Source: Agaribacillus aureus
GTDB taxonomy: Bacteria > Bacteroidota > Bacteroidia > Cytophagales > Cyclobacteriaceae
DNA: 64,000 bases
Reading direction: 5' to 3'
Assembly: GCA_030442055.1 (NCBI GenBank)
Contig: JAUJEB010000001.1
Span: forward strand, 2,852,001 to 2,916,000
Shown here in pieces: positions 37,823 to 46,924 of the stretch. The notes under the pieces are model-generated. The model did not search any database. It was not told the DNA's origin and saw only the letters and a list, made by a program, of their open reading frames with translations. Every line of letters starts with the position of its first letter. Position 1 is the first letter of the stretch. The translations under genes were made by a program, and so were the position numbers.

Positions 37823-38269
37823 ATGTATCACCTGGCTCAATTGAATATCGGCAAATTACGCTATCCTATAGATCACCCTGAAGTTGCGGAATTTGCTGAT
37901 AATCTGGACAAAATTAATGCTTTAGCTGAAGGCAGTAAAGGTTTTGTATGGCGCCTGAAAGATGAATCCGGTAATGCCACCGGCATCAAAGCTTTTGACG
38001 ATCCTATGATTATTGTCAATATGTCGGTATGGGATACCCTGGAAAATTTGAAGGCATTTGTATACAAATCCGGGCACATAGATTTTCTAAAAAAACGTAA
38101 CCTATGGTTTGAAAATCCGGCTTCAGCTCACATGGTGCTGTGGTGGATTAAAAAAGGGTATATTCCGACCGTGCAAGAGGCCAGACTAAGACTAAAAGAG
38201 CTGGACAACATTGGTGAAAGCCCGGCTGCATTCACCTTCAAAAAAACATTTGTGCCCCCGGAAAAATAA
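37823..38269 (+). CDS. DUF3291 domain protein
   Basis: 148 aa. Opens YHLAQLNIGKLRYPIDHPEVAEFADNLDKIN and contains GFVWRLKDESGNATGIKAFDDP and SVWDTLENLKAFVYKSGHIDFLKKR, the full DUF3291 pattern, a ferredoxin-like fold related to antibiotic-biosynthesis monooxygenases. Enzymatic role unproven. Divergent from the HxlR regulator, which suggests induction by electrophiles or oxidants if that regulator is redox responsive. ATG start. Confidence 0.85.
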   Translation: MYHLAQLNIGKLRYPIDHPEVAEFADNLDKINALAEGSKGFVWRLKDESGNATGIKAFDDPMIIVNMSVWDTLENLKAFVYKSGHIDFLKKRNLWFENPASAHMVLWWIKKGYIPTVQEARLRLKELDNIGESPAAFTFKKTFVPPEK

Positions 38270-38429
38270 TCCCTCTGCGCATAATCGCTAAATATTCTTT
38301 TCAGGTAATAAACTAATTGACAAATTGTTATTATTTTAAAGATAAATTTCAAGTCCCATTAGTACGGTTTAATGATCTATATCAGGTAACATTAAATGGC
38401 CATCTTTATCCATTTTAATTAAAAAATTA

Positions 38430-39233
38430 ATGTCGACAACTACAGAAGTAAACCCAGGGGCATTTCAGGCTTTTCCGAAAACCACTGTAAGGAAAATACT
38501 CTCCAAGACCTATTCCCGTCTGAAACAAGGAGAATTCCGGGGAATCGCAAACGGACTCATTGCCGACAGTTCCAACCTAATCAATCAACGAAAAAAGACG
38601 CCCAGGTTTCATTGCAATTTATGCCAGAGTGACCAAGCCTACCTCGTGCACCTATCCAACCGGCTGAGAATAAAATGGTATTCTGTATGCCCTACCTGTA
38701 ATTCCAGACCGCGACACCGGGGTTTGAAGATCTTGTACGAGGAGATTTTGGAGAAACTAGAGCAACCAAAGGTTATCCATTTCGCTCCGGAACCGGTTTT
38801 TTATCAAATATTTGAGGGCTTGTCGTCAAATTATCAGACCACCGATTTTTTCCTTGAGGATGTCACTTTTCCAAAAGAGGACATCCAGGCCTTGAGTTTT
38901 CCTTCGGAAAGTTATGATATGGCACTTTGTAATCATGTGATCGAACATGTACCTGATGATGCCTGTGCCGTATCGGAAGTAGCCAGGATCCTTAAGAAAA
39001 CAGGCCTCGCTATCTTCACCATTCCCGGCAACTGGAATCGACAAAAAACAATTCCTTTTAAAGACCTACGGTTTAACGGTCATTACAGGGACTATGGCAT
39101 GGATGCAGTGGCACTGTTTTCACAATTCTTCGAAAAGGTGGAGGTCAAAGATCTGGCTGATTACAATCTTCAACTTAAGCTTCCGCTAGGTATATCAAAA
39201 AAAACCAATCTGGCATTCATTTGTAAAAAGTGA
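38430..39233 (+). CDS. SAM-dependent methyltransferase with N-terminal zinc ribbon
   Basis: 267 aa. A zinc-ribbon-like segment (C62, C65, C87, C90: HCNLC and SVCPTC) precedes a class I methyltransferase domain in which FPSESYDMALCNHVIEHVPDD and AVSEVARILKKTGLAIFTIP match the Methyltransf_11 late motifs. The glycine-rich SAM loop is degenerate (VIHFAPEPVFYQIF), as in several glycan- or lipid-modifying relatives. Substrate unknown. Stand-alone gene, ATG start. Confidence 0.75.
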   Translation: MSTTTEVNPGAFQAFPKTTVRKILSKTYSRLKQGEFRGIANGLIADSSNLINQRKKTPRFHCNLCQSDQAYLVHLSNRLRIKWYSVCPTCNSRPRHRGLKILYEEILEKLEQPKVIHFAPEPVFYQIFEGLSSNYQTTDFFLEDVTFPKEDIQALSFPSESYDMALCNHVIEHVPDDACAVSEVARILKKTGLAIFTIPGNWNRQKTIPFKDLRFNGHYRDYGMDAVALFSQFFEKVEVKDLADYNLQLKLPLGISKKTNLAFICKK

Positions 39234-39251
39234 CCGATCAGGGTAGTACGG

Positions 39252-39962
39252 TCAGTTAAGCAACATGCGCCGGGCTGCTTCTTTTATGAGCTGGGCTGTA
39301 TTTCTGACTTTAAACTTTTTGATCAGATTTTTTCGATGTGTGATGGCTGTATGACTGCTTATAAACAATTTATCGGCAATCTCCTTTGACGAAAACCCCG
39401 ATCCGATCAACCTGATCACTTCTAACTCCCTTTCCGAAACACCCAATCGATTCAGATGCTTGTTCGCCGGCAAATCATTGTTGATGTATCGTTGCCCCCC
39501 ACATTTGATCTTATATAAGTGGTGGTTAAATCTCTCTTTTTCGGTAATATCAATGATAAGATTCACTACCCACAGCCCTGTCTCATATTCCAAAAAATTC
39601 TGTTCGTGATTCACGTAGACCCAATGGCCTTTTTGATGGCGCAAACGATACTGAAAAGATGTATTTTTCCCATTCATCTGAGAAGTGTTGTTGCGCAATA
39701 TCTCCGACATCAATGACTGCTCCCCGCAGTGGATCATGGATATCCAATCCATTGCTTTAAACCGGCTGAAATGGTCGGGTTCATATCCAAGGATTTTTGT
39801 AGCAGATTGGCTGACAAAAACGAAAAGGTCTTTTGACACATCGTAAATGGTGATGACAGTTTGATGTAAATCATTGCCATTTTTAAGCAGGTAACTCCAA
39901 TCCGGAGAGCCGTTGACGACGGCCTTGTTTAGCTTGAAGGATGGGGTAATAGTTGATTCCAT
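39252..39962 (-). CDS. PAS-LuxR-type transcriptional regulator
   Basis: 236 aa. An N-terminal PAS domain (about 25-150; VFVSQSATKILGYEPDHFSRF, then the FQYRLRHQKGHWVYVNHE strand) is joined to a C-terminal LuxR/FixJ helix-turn-helix (LGVSERELEVIRLIGSGFSSKEIADKLFISSHTAITHRKNLI, about 170-225). No receiver or kinase. Probably a one-component sensor-regulator. The ligand is unknown. It is convergent with the methyltransferase and divergent from the 40304 lipoprotein gene, a possible target. Confidence 0.85.
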   Translation of the reverse strand: MESTITPSFKLNKAVVNGSPDWSYLLKNGNDLHQTVITIYDVSKDLFVFVSQSATKILGYEPDHFSRFKAMDWISMIHCGEQSLMSEILRNNTSQMNGKNTSFQYRLRHQKGHWVYVNHEQNFLEYETGLWVVNLIIDITEKERFNHHLYKIKCGGQRYINNDLPANKHLNRLGVSERELEVIRLIGSGFSSKEIADKLFISSHTAITHRKNLIKKFKVRNTAQLIKEAARRMLLN

Positions 39963-40303
39963 ATTTTTGCGTTTTTGGCTGGAAGGAATTTCAATGTTTG
40001 TAAAATGTTTTGCCTCAATCCGGCTTATAAAAGGATATTTCCTTTGATCAAATCAACAGCAAACTTCTAGCTTTAATGAGAAAACAGGGGAATAGTAACC
40101 TGTCGAAACATCAAAAACAGCCATTGGACACAAATAGCATATAGCTCTTCCCCCTGCCAGCCGGGGTATCCCTTACTTTTTTATTAAAAAAAATCCTGCT
40201 GCGGTAATAATTTCTTTTTGAGAAACATTAAGGTCGGTCAAGGTTCAAAACAACAACCACTGATCATTGAAAATGTCTACAACAATTAACTGATTAAAAA
40301 ACA
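39963..40303. other. Divergent intergenic region, no gene seen
   Basis: 341 bp between the PAS-LuxR regulator (minus) and the lipoprotein (plus). A short GC-rich CCCC/GGGG stem with an 8-nt loop lies near 40161-40176. No consensus promoter box and no frame worth annotating. Confidence 0.45.
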
Positions 40304-40999
40304 ATGAAAACACTAAAGGAAAATCAAACCGGATTTTTAAAAATTGTCACCATTTTATTGGTAATTATCGTGGGGTGCACCAGCTGCAATAATGACGACG
40401 AAGCAGCCACTACCAATCCAGGCACCACGTCAAGCGACATCATTGCCGTGCCCTTTTTTGTGGAAACAGCGGACAAGCAAATGCCCACATCCGCCGATCA
40501 ATTGCTCTATGAAACACGTAATCACAATCCTGTTAAAGCACCTGACGGCCAACACCTTAGCTGGGGTGAATTTAGCCAGGTTACCGGCACTGTCATCGTA
40601 AATTGTATGGGAGCCAATGTCAAAGTAGATCTGACTTTAAATGGGTTGATACCCAATGGTGTTTATACCATTTGGAATGTAACCTTCGATGCGCCCGGAA
40701 TGGATCCAAGCGAGACCATGTTGGGGCTCGACGGTATTGGCGCCGCTGGCAAGGGCAACGGATCGGACAATTATTTTACGGCCTCGGCCAATGGTTCGGC
40801 TTCTATTTCTATCATATCGCCGGGAGGGTCACTATCTATGATGGGCACTATGGAGGCTTGTCCGTTAACCGATAATTTTGAATGGCATATTATCGGCACC
40901 TATCATATGGATGGGAAAACCTATGGCCCGGATCTGGGTCCGGATGGCACAGTGGCCGAACAATTCGGATTTATCTTTAAAAACGAAACCCCACAATAG
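40304..40999 (+). CDS. Secreted lipoprotein of unknown function
   Basis: 231 aa. Lipobox VGCTSC|N is followed by an acidic linker (NNDDEAATTN), so it is probably surface exposed or outer-membrane anchored. The mature domain has alternating strands with GTVIVNCMGANVKVDLTLNGLIPNGVYTIWNV and later NFEWHIIGTYHMDGKTYGPDLG. A CHRD-like immunoglobulin fold is conceivable but not demonstrable here. Two cysteines in the mature domain could pair. Divergent from a LuxR-type regulator. ATG start. Confidence 0.7.
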   Translation: MKTLKENQTGFLKIVTILLVIIVGCTSCNNDDEAATTNPGTTSSDIIAVPFFVETADKQMPTSADQLLYETRNHNPVKAPDGQHLSWGEFSQVTGTVIVNCMGANVKVDLTLNGLIPNGVYTIWNVTFDAPGMDPSETMLGLDGIGAAGKGNGSDNYFTASANGSASISIISPGGSLSMMGTMEACPLTDNFEWHIIGTYHMDGKTYGPDLGPDGTVAEQFGFIFKNETPQ

Positions 41000-41201
41000 T
41001 CATCCCGGAATTTTCAAAAATGCTATCTCTGTGTGCTTTAACAAATCGAATATTGCTTTTATTCATTTTTTATCACTCCACCCTATCTCATTCAAGGGAA
41101 AGGTTAATATTACCCACAGGTCAAAACAATTGCTCCAATTAAAGTCAATGCGGGATAGCACATCCGCGATTTTATCAAATGTCCTTTGATGACAACGAAA
41201 A

Positions 41202-41238
41202 TTCATTGGGAGTTGCCCGTTCCGGCACTTCCAATGAA
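41202..41238. terminator. Bidirectional terminator between the lipoprotein and chemosensory operon 1
   Basis: 8-bp outer stem TTCATTGG (41202-41209) / CCAATGAA (41231-41238) continued inward by AG/CT and TGCC/GGCA with small mismatches. Followed by CTTTTCTC on the plus strand and TTTTCG on the minus strand. It lies 50 bp beyond the last gene of chemosensory operon 1 and 200 bp beyond the plus-strand lipoprotein, so it can stop both. Confidence 0.75.
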
Positions 41239-41287
41239 CTTTTCTCAAATTTCAGCGCCGGTTCCAAGCATGTTAACTGTAGTGCCC

Positions 41288-41665
41288 TTATAATAACCAG
41301 TCATTAACGGTTTTATCAAAGGTCTCCCTATCCAGCTCCCGGTAGGCGTGCTGATCAATTACAAGGGAATTATAGCCAAGCTTTGCGGCAATCTCCTTAC
41401 AAAATGTAAATTCCTTTTTGTCAATTACATCATCCGCCTGTATAAGCTTAAGTGCCAGGAATAACATTTCTTTTTTATCATCAATTAAATGGAAATCACC
41501 AATTTCTTCGTCAGCCATTTCCAGCAGATGAAAGTCATCCACGTCCAAGCCCTCTTTATTGACAAACTCACGGAGCAGCGCCTTTTCAGCTCTATGGAAT
41601 TTACCATCTATTCTAGCCAGATGGACTAATAAGTTCAGTTTTCGTTTGCTATCAATGTCTATCAT
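41288..41665 (-). CDS. TerB-like protein, last gene of chemosensory operon 1
   Basis: 125 aa, all-helical. The TerB-like acidic motif HLARIDGKFHRAEKALL occurs near the N-terminus and is echoed by LIQADDVIDKKEFTFCKEI, matching the two acidic-helix repeats of the TerB/TerB-like fold that can bind divalent metal. No membrane segment. The gene begins 3 bp after cheR and ends at a strong terminator. A paralog sits in the same place in cluster 2 (55870-56253). Conservation in both copies suggests a chemosensory function, but none is known to me. Confidence 0.8.
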   Translation of the reverse strand: MIDIDSKRKLNLLVHLARIDGKFHRAEKALLREFVNKEGLDVDDFHLLEMADEEIGDFHLIDDKKEMLFLALKLIQADDVIDKKEFTFCKEIAAKLGYNSLVIDQHAYRELDRETFDKTVNDWLL

Positions 41666-41668
41666 AGT

Positions 41669-42490
41669 TTAAGATATTTTCCTGAAAATTTTATTATCGA
41701 GATCGTAAAATTCAAACTTTGACTTATCAATAATGGGAACCAGGGAATCGAAAAAGCCAATGATCAAAAATCCCCCTGGCTTTAGATTTCTGTAAAACTT
41801 GTCCAGTACCAGCTGTTTGGCGCCCATATCAAAGTAAATCATCACATTTCTGCAAAATACGATGTCATATTGTTGGTTATTAATATCTGTAATAAGGTTA
41901 CTCATTTCAAATCTCACATACTGCGTTAATGTGGGATCCATATGCCCATATTTGTCATCTTCGCTGTAATACCACCTGAAGGAACCGGTATTGTTATATT
42001 CATTGTAATTTTGTTCGTATTCATTCAGCTTGAGCAAATGATAAATACCTTTTTTCGCATCCTCCAGGGCTGCCGTATTCATATCGGTAGCATAGGATCT
42101 TGCCTTTTCCTGCAAGGCCAATTCCCGAAGAATAATATTAAAGGTATAAACCTCTTCCCCGCTTGAACAGCCGGCATGCCAAATATCCAGGTCGCCTTTT
42201 TCGGTGATCATTTCCGGCAACATCTTTTTCATCTTTATCCAGAACTTCGGATCCCTGAACATGGCTGTTAGTCCCACGGACATCTCATTGACAAACAAAG
42301 TCACAAAACCTGTATCGCGAAGAATCTTCGCCCACAATTCGTGAACAGAGCTCAGGTTAAATACCGACAAGGCTCTCACAATTCTTCTTTTTAACGACTT
42401 GGGCTCATAGCAGACAAAATCTATTCCATACCGCTGCCTGATGGCTGCAGTAAGTGAATTCAACTCCTCATCCGAAATCTCAACATTCAT
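41669..42490 (-). CDS. cheR: CheR chemoreceptor methyltransferase, cluster 1
   Basis: 273 aa. N-terminal helical domain ends with VGLTAMFRDPKFW; the SAM motif WHAGCSSGEEVYTF (104-117) and FCRNVMIYFD are family signatures. It should add methyl groups to receptor glutamates, opposing CheB. Located between the CheC-like gene and the TerB-like gene. The paralog at 56264 has the same length and the same motifs. Confidence 0.96.
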   Translation of the reverse strand: MNVEISDEELNSLTAAIRQRYGIDFVCYEPKSLKRRIVRALSVFNLSSVHELWAKILRDTGFVTLFVNEMSVGLTAMFRDPKFWIKMKKMLPEMITEKGDLDIWHAGCSSGEEVYTFNIILRELALQEKARSYATDMNTAALEDAKKGIYHLLKLNEYEQNYNEYNNTGSFRWYYSEDDKYGHMDPTLTQYVRFEMSNLITDINNQQYDIVFCRNVMIYFDMGAKQLVLDKFYRNLKPGGFLIIGFFDSLVPIIDKSKFEFYDLDNKIFRKIS

Positions 42491-42515
42491 TGGTCAGCAT
42501 TATTATTAAGGTGAC

Positions 42516-43094
42516 TTACTTATTAATCATTGAAAGTAACTTCTTATCCATTTTCCAAATAAACACAGGAGAGATCATTCCATGGTTTTCAAAAATAAAA
42601 TTAGAACGTGCTAAAAAGTAGTAATCATCATTTCCTTCTCTTATAGCATTGTGGAATTCTCTGATATTATCCACTTGAAAGAGTCGGGGCACATCGCCAT
42701 GGATTCTAATATTGAGGGCATTTGACAGTTCCGTGATCACTGAAGCCGAAATAATATTGTCAATCTCCTTTAATATAATAGTCTCTTCCAGGGAGGTGGA
42801 GCTGGCAAAGGCGACCAGGCTCATGTTAGAAATGACCCTTCTCTCCTCCGCATTAAAAATCAGGTAACCAGCCCCGTCGAGCTGCCCTACAACATCCGTC
42901 TGCACAACTGTCAGATCTTTTAAATGGCCGAAATTTTCAATAAGATAATTGTGATCCGTGCAAAGATCAAAATCCGCGTTTTCTATGCTTATATTTTGAC
43001 CTGTTAAAGAAGAAAAAGAATTAGCTGCACGCTTATATCCCAGGTTGATGATTTCTGCGATTAATTTTTTTTCTGTTATACCTATTGGTTGCAT
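42516..43094 (-). CDS. cheC: CheC-like CheY-P phosphatase, cluster 1
   Basis: 192 aa, matching CheC length. The second half holds a correct phosphatase site: E110-I-D-N113, with P136 exactly 22 residues after N113. The first half has E14-I-I-N17, but the matching position is Ala instead of Pro, so that site is degenerate. The usual Asp/Ser four residues before the Glu is missing in both. In Bacillus CheC removes phosphate from CheY and regulates CheD; both partners are in this operon. A CheX-like assignment is less likely because of the two-fold repeat. Confidence 0.82.
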   Translation of the reverse strand: MQPIGITEKKLIAEIINLGYKRAANSFSSLTGQNISIENADFDLCTDHNYLIENFGHLKDLTVVQTDVVGQLDGAGYLIFNAEERRVISNMSLVAFASSTSLEETIILKEIDNIISASVITELSNALNIRIHGDVPRLFQVDNIREFHNAIREGNDDYYFLARSNFIFENHGMISPVFIWKMDKKLLSMINK

Positions 43095-43107
43095 ATATTA
43101 TTACATG

Positions 43108-45000
43108 TTAATGGTGAGACATTGCATTTTTATTGGAAAAGCTTTTGGCAAAAACCATATTGCAAATGGCTGCCACGTTAAAAACCAGGCATACGTGGCC
43201 ATTACCCATAATGGTAACACCACTTATGATCTTTACCTGATCTATCGGTTTCATGAGCGGTTTTTCAACAATTTCTTTTTGTTGTAACAGTTTATCCACC
43301 ACAAAACCAATGGTACGATCGTTATAGGAAACAATAACAATGTCCAGCTTTTCCCCAGGGTCCAGGTGATCATAACTGTGATGAAGTACTTTTTTATCGT
43401 AGACAGATTCGCCGGCCTTTAAGGCAAACAGGTCGCTCAAAAAAACTACTGAAATCGTATTGCCAAGATAAGTGGCGATTAGTCCATTACTTACCTTATG
43501 AATATCCGGTTTGTAAAGAGAGACCACGGCTTCGGTATAAGACAGAGGGATGGCATATGTTTCTTTGTCTAATTCAAACAACAATGTTCCCTTTACAGCC
43601 ATGGAAGAAGGCAAACGAAGTGAGAAGGTCGATCCAATCCCCGGTTCAGTGCGAACTGACACGTTCCCCCCAATAGAATCCAGGGCTTTTTTGACAACGT
43701 CCATCCCTACCCCTCGTCCCGATATGGCGGTAACCTGATCCATGGTACTGAACCCGGGTTCAAAAATCATCAGTATGATATCATTATCAGCCATATGTCT
43801 GGCGTCTTCCGTTGAGATCAGGCCTTGTTTAATGGCCTTTTCCCTCACCTTTGCCGCATCAATCCCGCGGCCATCATCTTTAATTTCAATAATGACTGCG
43901 TCACTTTCACTAAAGGCACTCAGTGTAATACTGCCTTCTTCCGGCTTTCCGGCTTTTTTCCGCTCCTCCGGTGTTTCCACGCCGTGGCCAATCGCATTTC
44001 TAATCAGGTGGATCAAAGAATCACTGATAATTTGCAGGATGTTTCTATCAATTTCCGTCTCGGTACCTTCCAGGTTAAGGGTCACCTTCTTTTTTTCGTG
44101 GCTGGCTGCGTCTCTTACCACCCGGTGAAACTTGTTGAAGAGAAATCCTACCTGTACCAAACGAACGTCCATTACCGAATACTGCAAGTCCGAAGATATC
44201 CGGTTTAGCCTGGCGTATTCGTTCGCATTTATTCTGGCGGAGTTGGCGGAAATGATACGATCCCTTTCAATTACCAATTCCCCTACCAAATTGAGCAGGT
44301 TATCCAATTTTCTTACCGGAACCTGAACCAGGTCTGAAAATGCAATTTTAGTATCATCAACCTGATCAAGGTTTTCTACCCCGGGGTCAACTTTTTCGGC
44401 GACAGATTCGGCAGGCACGTTTTTCGTCTTTTCAGCTGACTTTTTATCGATAACTGCCTTTCCTTGAGATACCGGTTTCCGCTTGCTGCTCCTGGTGGGT
44501 GTCACCTTTGCCTTCTTGTTACCTTTGGAAGTCGCACCTCTTTTCGGTTTGGGAGCCGGCTGCTGAAGTTTCTCTTCGAGAGGTTTTTCTGCTGTCGCCT
44601 TATCCTGACCTTCCTGCTGCACCGATTTCAGCATTACTTCCAGTTTGGTTTTGATCCCTCTGAATGATACTTTGCCATCATCTTTTACAGCATTTATCAG
44701 CGCCCCCAAAACATCTATGGCCTTAAAGAGGCTGCCAAACATATCGTCATCCAATGACAACTTTCCATCCCTTACTTCTCCAAAAAGATCTTCCAACACA
44801 TGAGCAAAATCCGCTACATTTTTAAAGCCCATACCTGCAGCATTTCCCTTGAGCGTATGGGTAATGCGAAAGATGGCGTTAACGGACTTTGTGTCACCAG
44901 GTTTTTTCTCCAATACAGTCATCAGACGATTGAGCTCCTCATGGTTTTCCAGAGCTTCGGCAAGAAAGATTTCTTTATATTCCTGATCTTTAGACTTCAT
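43108..45000 (-). CDS. cheA: CheA histidine kinase, cluster 1
   Basis: 630 aa. HPt domain with phospho-His H48 (FRITHTLKGNAAGMGF). Then a long Lys/Pro/Thr linker (about 128-215) where a P2 CheY-binding domain would be; none is seen. Dimerisation domain (LDNLLNLVGELVIERDRI, about 231-285). HATPase with N-box HLIRNAIGHGVE (331-342), G1 DDGRGID and GRGVGMDVV. C-terminal CheW-like domain. The N-box has Gly (338) where most CheA proteins have Asp. No receiver domain. The kinase gene follows cheB and precedes the CheC-like gene. Confidence 0.96.
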   Translation of the reverse strand: MKSKDQEYKEIFLAEALENHEELNRLMTVLEKKPGDTKSVNAIFRITHTLKGNAAGMGFKNVADFAHVLEDLFGEVRDGKLSLDDDMFGSLFKAIDVLGALINAVKDDGKVSFRGIKTKLEVMLKSVQQEGQDKATAEKPLEEKLQQPAPKPKRGATSKGNKKAKVTPTRSSKRKPVSQGKAVIDKKSAEKTKNVPAESVAEKVDPGVENLDQVDDTKIAFSDLVQVPVRKLDNLLNLVGELVIERDRIISANSARINANEYARLNRISSDLQYSVMDVRLVQVGFLFNKFHRVVRDAASHEKKKVTLNLEGTETEIDRNILQIISDSLIHLIRNAIGHGVETPEERKKAGKPEEGSITLSAFSESDAVIIEIKDDGRGIDAAKVREKAIKQGLISTEDARHMADNDIILMIFEPGFSTMDQVTAISGRGVGMDVVKKALDSIGGNVSVRTEPGIGSTFSLRLPSSMAVKGTLLFELDKETYAIPLSYTEAVVSLYKPDIHKVSNGLIATYLGNTISVVFLSDLFALKAGESVYDKKVLHHSYDHLDPGEKLDIVIVSYNDRTIGFVVDKLLQQKEIVEKPLMKPIDQVKIISGVTIMGNGHVCLVFNVAAICNMVFAKSFSNKNAMSHH

Positions 45001-45033
45001 GTATCAAATCATTTTGTAAATGTGCCACTCCAT

Positions 45034-46068
45034 TTAGAAACAACTCACGATAAATCCCGGTATCACTCCGAGCTTCATGACGTGACCGGCGGCGCCGATA
45101 TCGACAGAAGCCTGTGGCATGCCGTTTACCACACAGGATTTGCCTTCCTGGGCTACGGTGAGCCCTCCTTTTTTCTTTATTTGCAGCAATCCCTGGCTGC
45201 CATCTTTACCCATGCCCGTAAGTATTACACCAATGGCTTTGGCCCCATATAAACTTGCAATTGATTCAAACATGCAATCAATGGAGGGATGGTTAAATTC
45301 CTTGTACTCTTTTTTTGTGTATTGAAAGTGCGGATTCCCGTGCCTATTGGCCTTCACCATCATGTTTCCATCTCCCGGGGCGATGTAAATTGTTCCGGGT
45401 GTCAGTTCTTCACAATGTGTGGCCAATTTTACCTTCAGCGGTAAAATCGAGCTCAGTCGTTCGGTATACGATGTCAGGAAACGTTTTGGCATGTGTTGGA
45501 CGATCACGACGGGAATTGCCAGATTGCTGGGCAATTGGGCTAAAATAGATTCTATCGCACTGGGGCCTCCGGTGGAGGCGCCAATAGTCAATACCTCATA
45601 CTGAAGCACACCATCAAATGAGTGAAAATGGTGATTGGTTTTATCTACCACTTTACCCAACACATCTGAATTTAACGCCACCGCAGCCCTTATTCTTTGT
45701 TTTAACGTACCCAAAGCCCCTTTAAAATCATCAGCATCTTTTGTCTGCGGTTTGTCGACAAAGTCAAAAGCCCCGGCATTGAGCGCGTCGAATATCTCCG
45801 GGTTGGCCCTGTCCAGCGAACTCAGCAAAATAATTGGCGTGGGTGAGTCCTTCATAATATTTTTTACAGCATATAACCCGTCATATTCCGGCATTATCAT
45901 GTCAGTAACAACTACGTCAGGATGCAAGGCTCTAACTTTCCGGACACCCTCCCAGCCATTATTGGCCGTACCAATCACCTCAATCTCCGGATCTGATCGC
46001 AATGAGTCTGATATCATAATGCGCATAAGACCCGAGTCCTCTATTAAAAGTGTTTTAATTTTTTCCAC
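45034..46068 (-). CDS. cheB: CheB receptor methylesterase/deamidase with receiver domain, cluster 1
   Basis: 344 aa. Receiver domain (1-125) with phospho-Asp D56 (VVVTDMIMPEYDG). C-terminal esterase with catalytic S165 (IGASTGGP), H192 (QHMPKRF) and D289 (LTGMGKDG). It removes methyl groups from the receptor when phosphorylated by CheA. The start is GTG at 46068, the same codon as in the paralog. Lies 12 bp after cheY. Confidence 0.96.
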   Translation of the reverse strand: MEKIKTLLIEDSGLMRIMISDSLRSDPEIEVIGTANNGWEGVRKVRALHPDVVVTDMIMPEYDGLYAVKNIMKDSPTPIILLSSLDRANPEIFDALNAGAFDFVDKPQTKDADDFKGALGTLKQRIRAAVALNSDVLGKVVDKTNHHFHSFDGVLQYEVLTIGASTGGPSAIESILAQLPSNLAIPVVIVQHMPKRFLTSYTERLSSILPLKVKLATHCEELTPGTIYIAPGDGNMMVKANRHGNPHFQYTKKEYKEFNHPSIDCMFESIASLYGAKAIGVILTGMGKDGSQGLLQIKKKGGLTVAQEGKSCVVNGMPQASVDIGAAGHVMKLGVIPGFIVSCF

Positions 46069-46080
46069 CTGACCAAACCA

Positions 46081-46437
46081 TTAGACCTTAGCCAAAGCCA
46101 CCATCAGCTTATCCGGGGTAAACGGTTTAACTATATAATCAAGAGCGCCCAGACTCATCCCTTCATTAATCACCGAATCCTGACCTACAGCACTTATCAT
46201 AATCACCTTAGAGGATAACCCCTCTTCTTTAAACACCTTTAATATATCGGTACCGATCATATCCGGAAGAATATTATCCAGCGTAATGATATCAGGTATC
46301 AACTCGAAGGCAAGATCAATGGCTTCCTCCCCGTTAGCAGCTTCTCCAATGACGTTAAATCCATTTTCGCTCAATGCATCTTTAATTAAAGTACGCATAT
46401 AAAGCGAATCATCCACGATTAAAACATTTTTGCTCAT
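46081..46437 (-). CDS. cheY: CheY single-domain response regulator, cluster 1
   Basis: 118 aa from the ATG at 46437; a longer frame start is not supported by the paralog, which also has 118 aa. Acidic pair D9/D10, phospho-Asp D54 (ITLDNILPD), S82 at the Thr/Ser switch position and K104 are all present. Only 11 residues differ from the CheY of cluster 2. The output partner is unknown; in a gliding bacterium it may be a motility or secretion component rather than a flagellar switch. Confidence 0.95.
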   Translation of the reverse strand: MSKNVLIVDDSLYMRTLIKDALSENGFNVIGEAANGEEAIDLAFELIPDIITLDNILPDMIGTDILKVFKEEGLSSKVIMISAVGQDSVINEGMSLGALDYIVKPFTPDKLMVALAKV

Positions 46438-46450
46438 TTTATTTTTTTTA

Positions 46451-46924
46451 TTAAATGGTATAATAATTTTTCCTTGCATTGTTTACGGACAATATGCCAC
46501 TCTCCACATCTAATCTGGCAGTGCGACTTTTTGTACCACCTGTATCTTCCGAGCTAACAACTATCCCTTTTTTCCTTAATTCTTTCTTTACGTATATAGT
46601 ATTGCGGTACCCAATTCTGTAGGCATGCAGGTTTAATATATTGGCGCCACCCACTAATCTGGCCCTAATAGTGAGGCGGTGGCAGCCCTTATCCAACATC
46701 CCATTAATAATATCATCAAGCATTTGATCGCTTTTGTGCTCTTCGCCATTACCCGGAGATAAGATATGGGCTCCCGCTCCGACTTTTTGAAATTTATCAT
46801 ATAGAAATACCCCAAGGCAAGACCCTAAGCCGTAACAAACAATTTCTCCCGGAGCCGCACAAACAACGGTTTCTCCAATGTTTAAGGCGTGTAGACCATA
46901 TTTCGAATTAGTTTGTGCCAACAC
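46451..46924 (-). CDS. cheD: CheD receptor glutamine deamidase, cluster 1
   Basis: 157 aa. Catalytic Cys in YGLGSCLGVFLYD (C36) and His in GAGAHILSPG (H53), the CheD pattern. CheD deamidates receptor glutamines and, in Bacillus, is sequestered by CheC; both proteins are encoded here. The start is GTG at 46924, overlapping the cheW stop by 17 bp, so translation is coupled. Confidence 0.95.
   Translation of the reverse strand: MLAQTNSKYGLHALNIGETVVCAAPGEIVCYGLGSCLGVFLYDKFQKVGAGAHILSPGNGEEHKSDQMLDDIINGMLDKGCHRLTIRARLVGGANILNLHAYRIGYRNTIYVKKELRKKGIVVSSEDTGGTKSRTARLDVESGILSVNNARKNYYTI

Noticed and set aside
41000-41287. Pseudogene between the lipoprotein and chemosensory cluster 1
   Set aside because: Short frames only; the structured part is explained by a bidirectional terminator.
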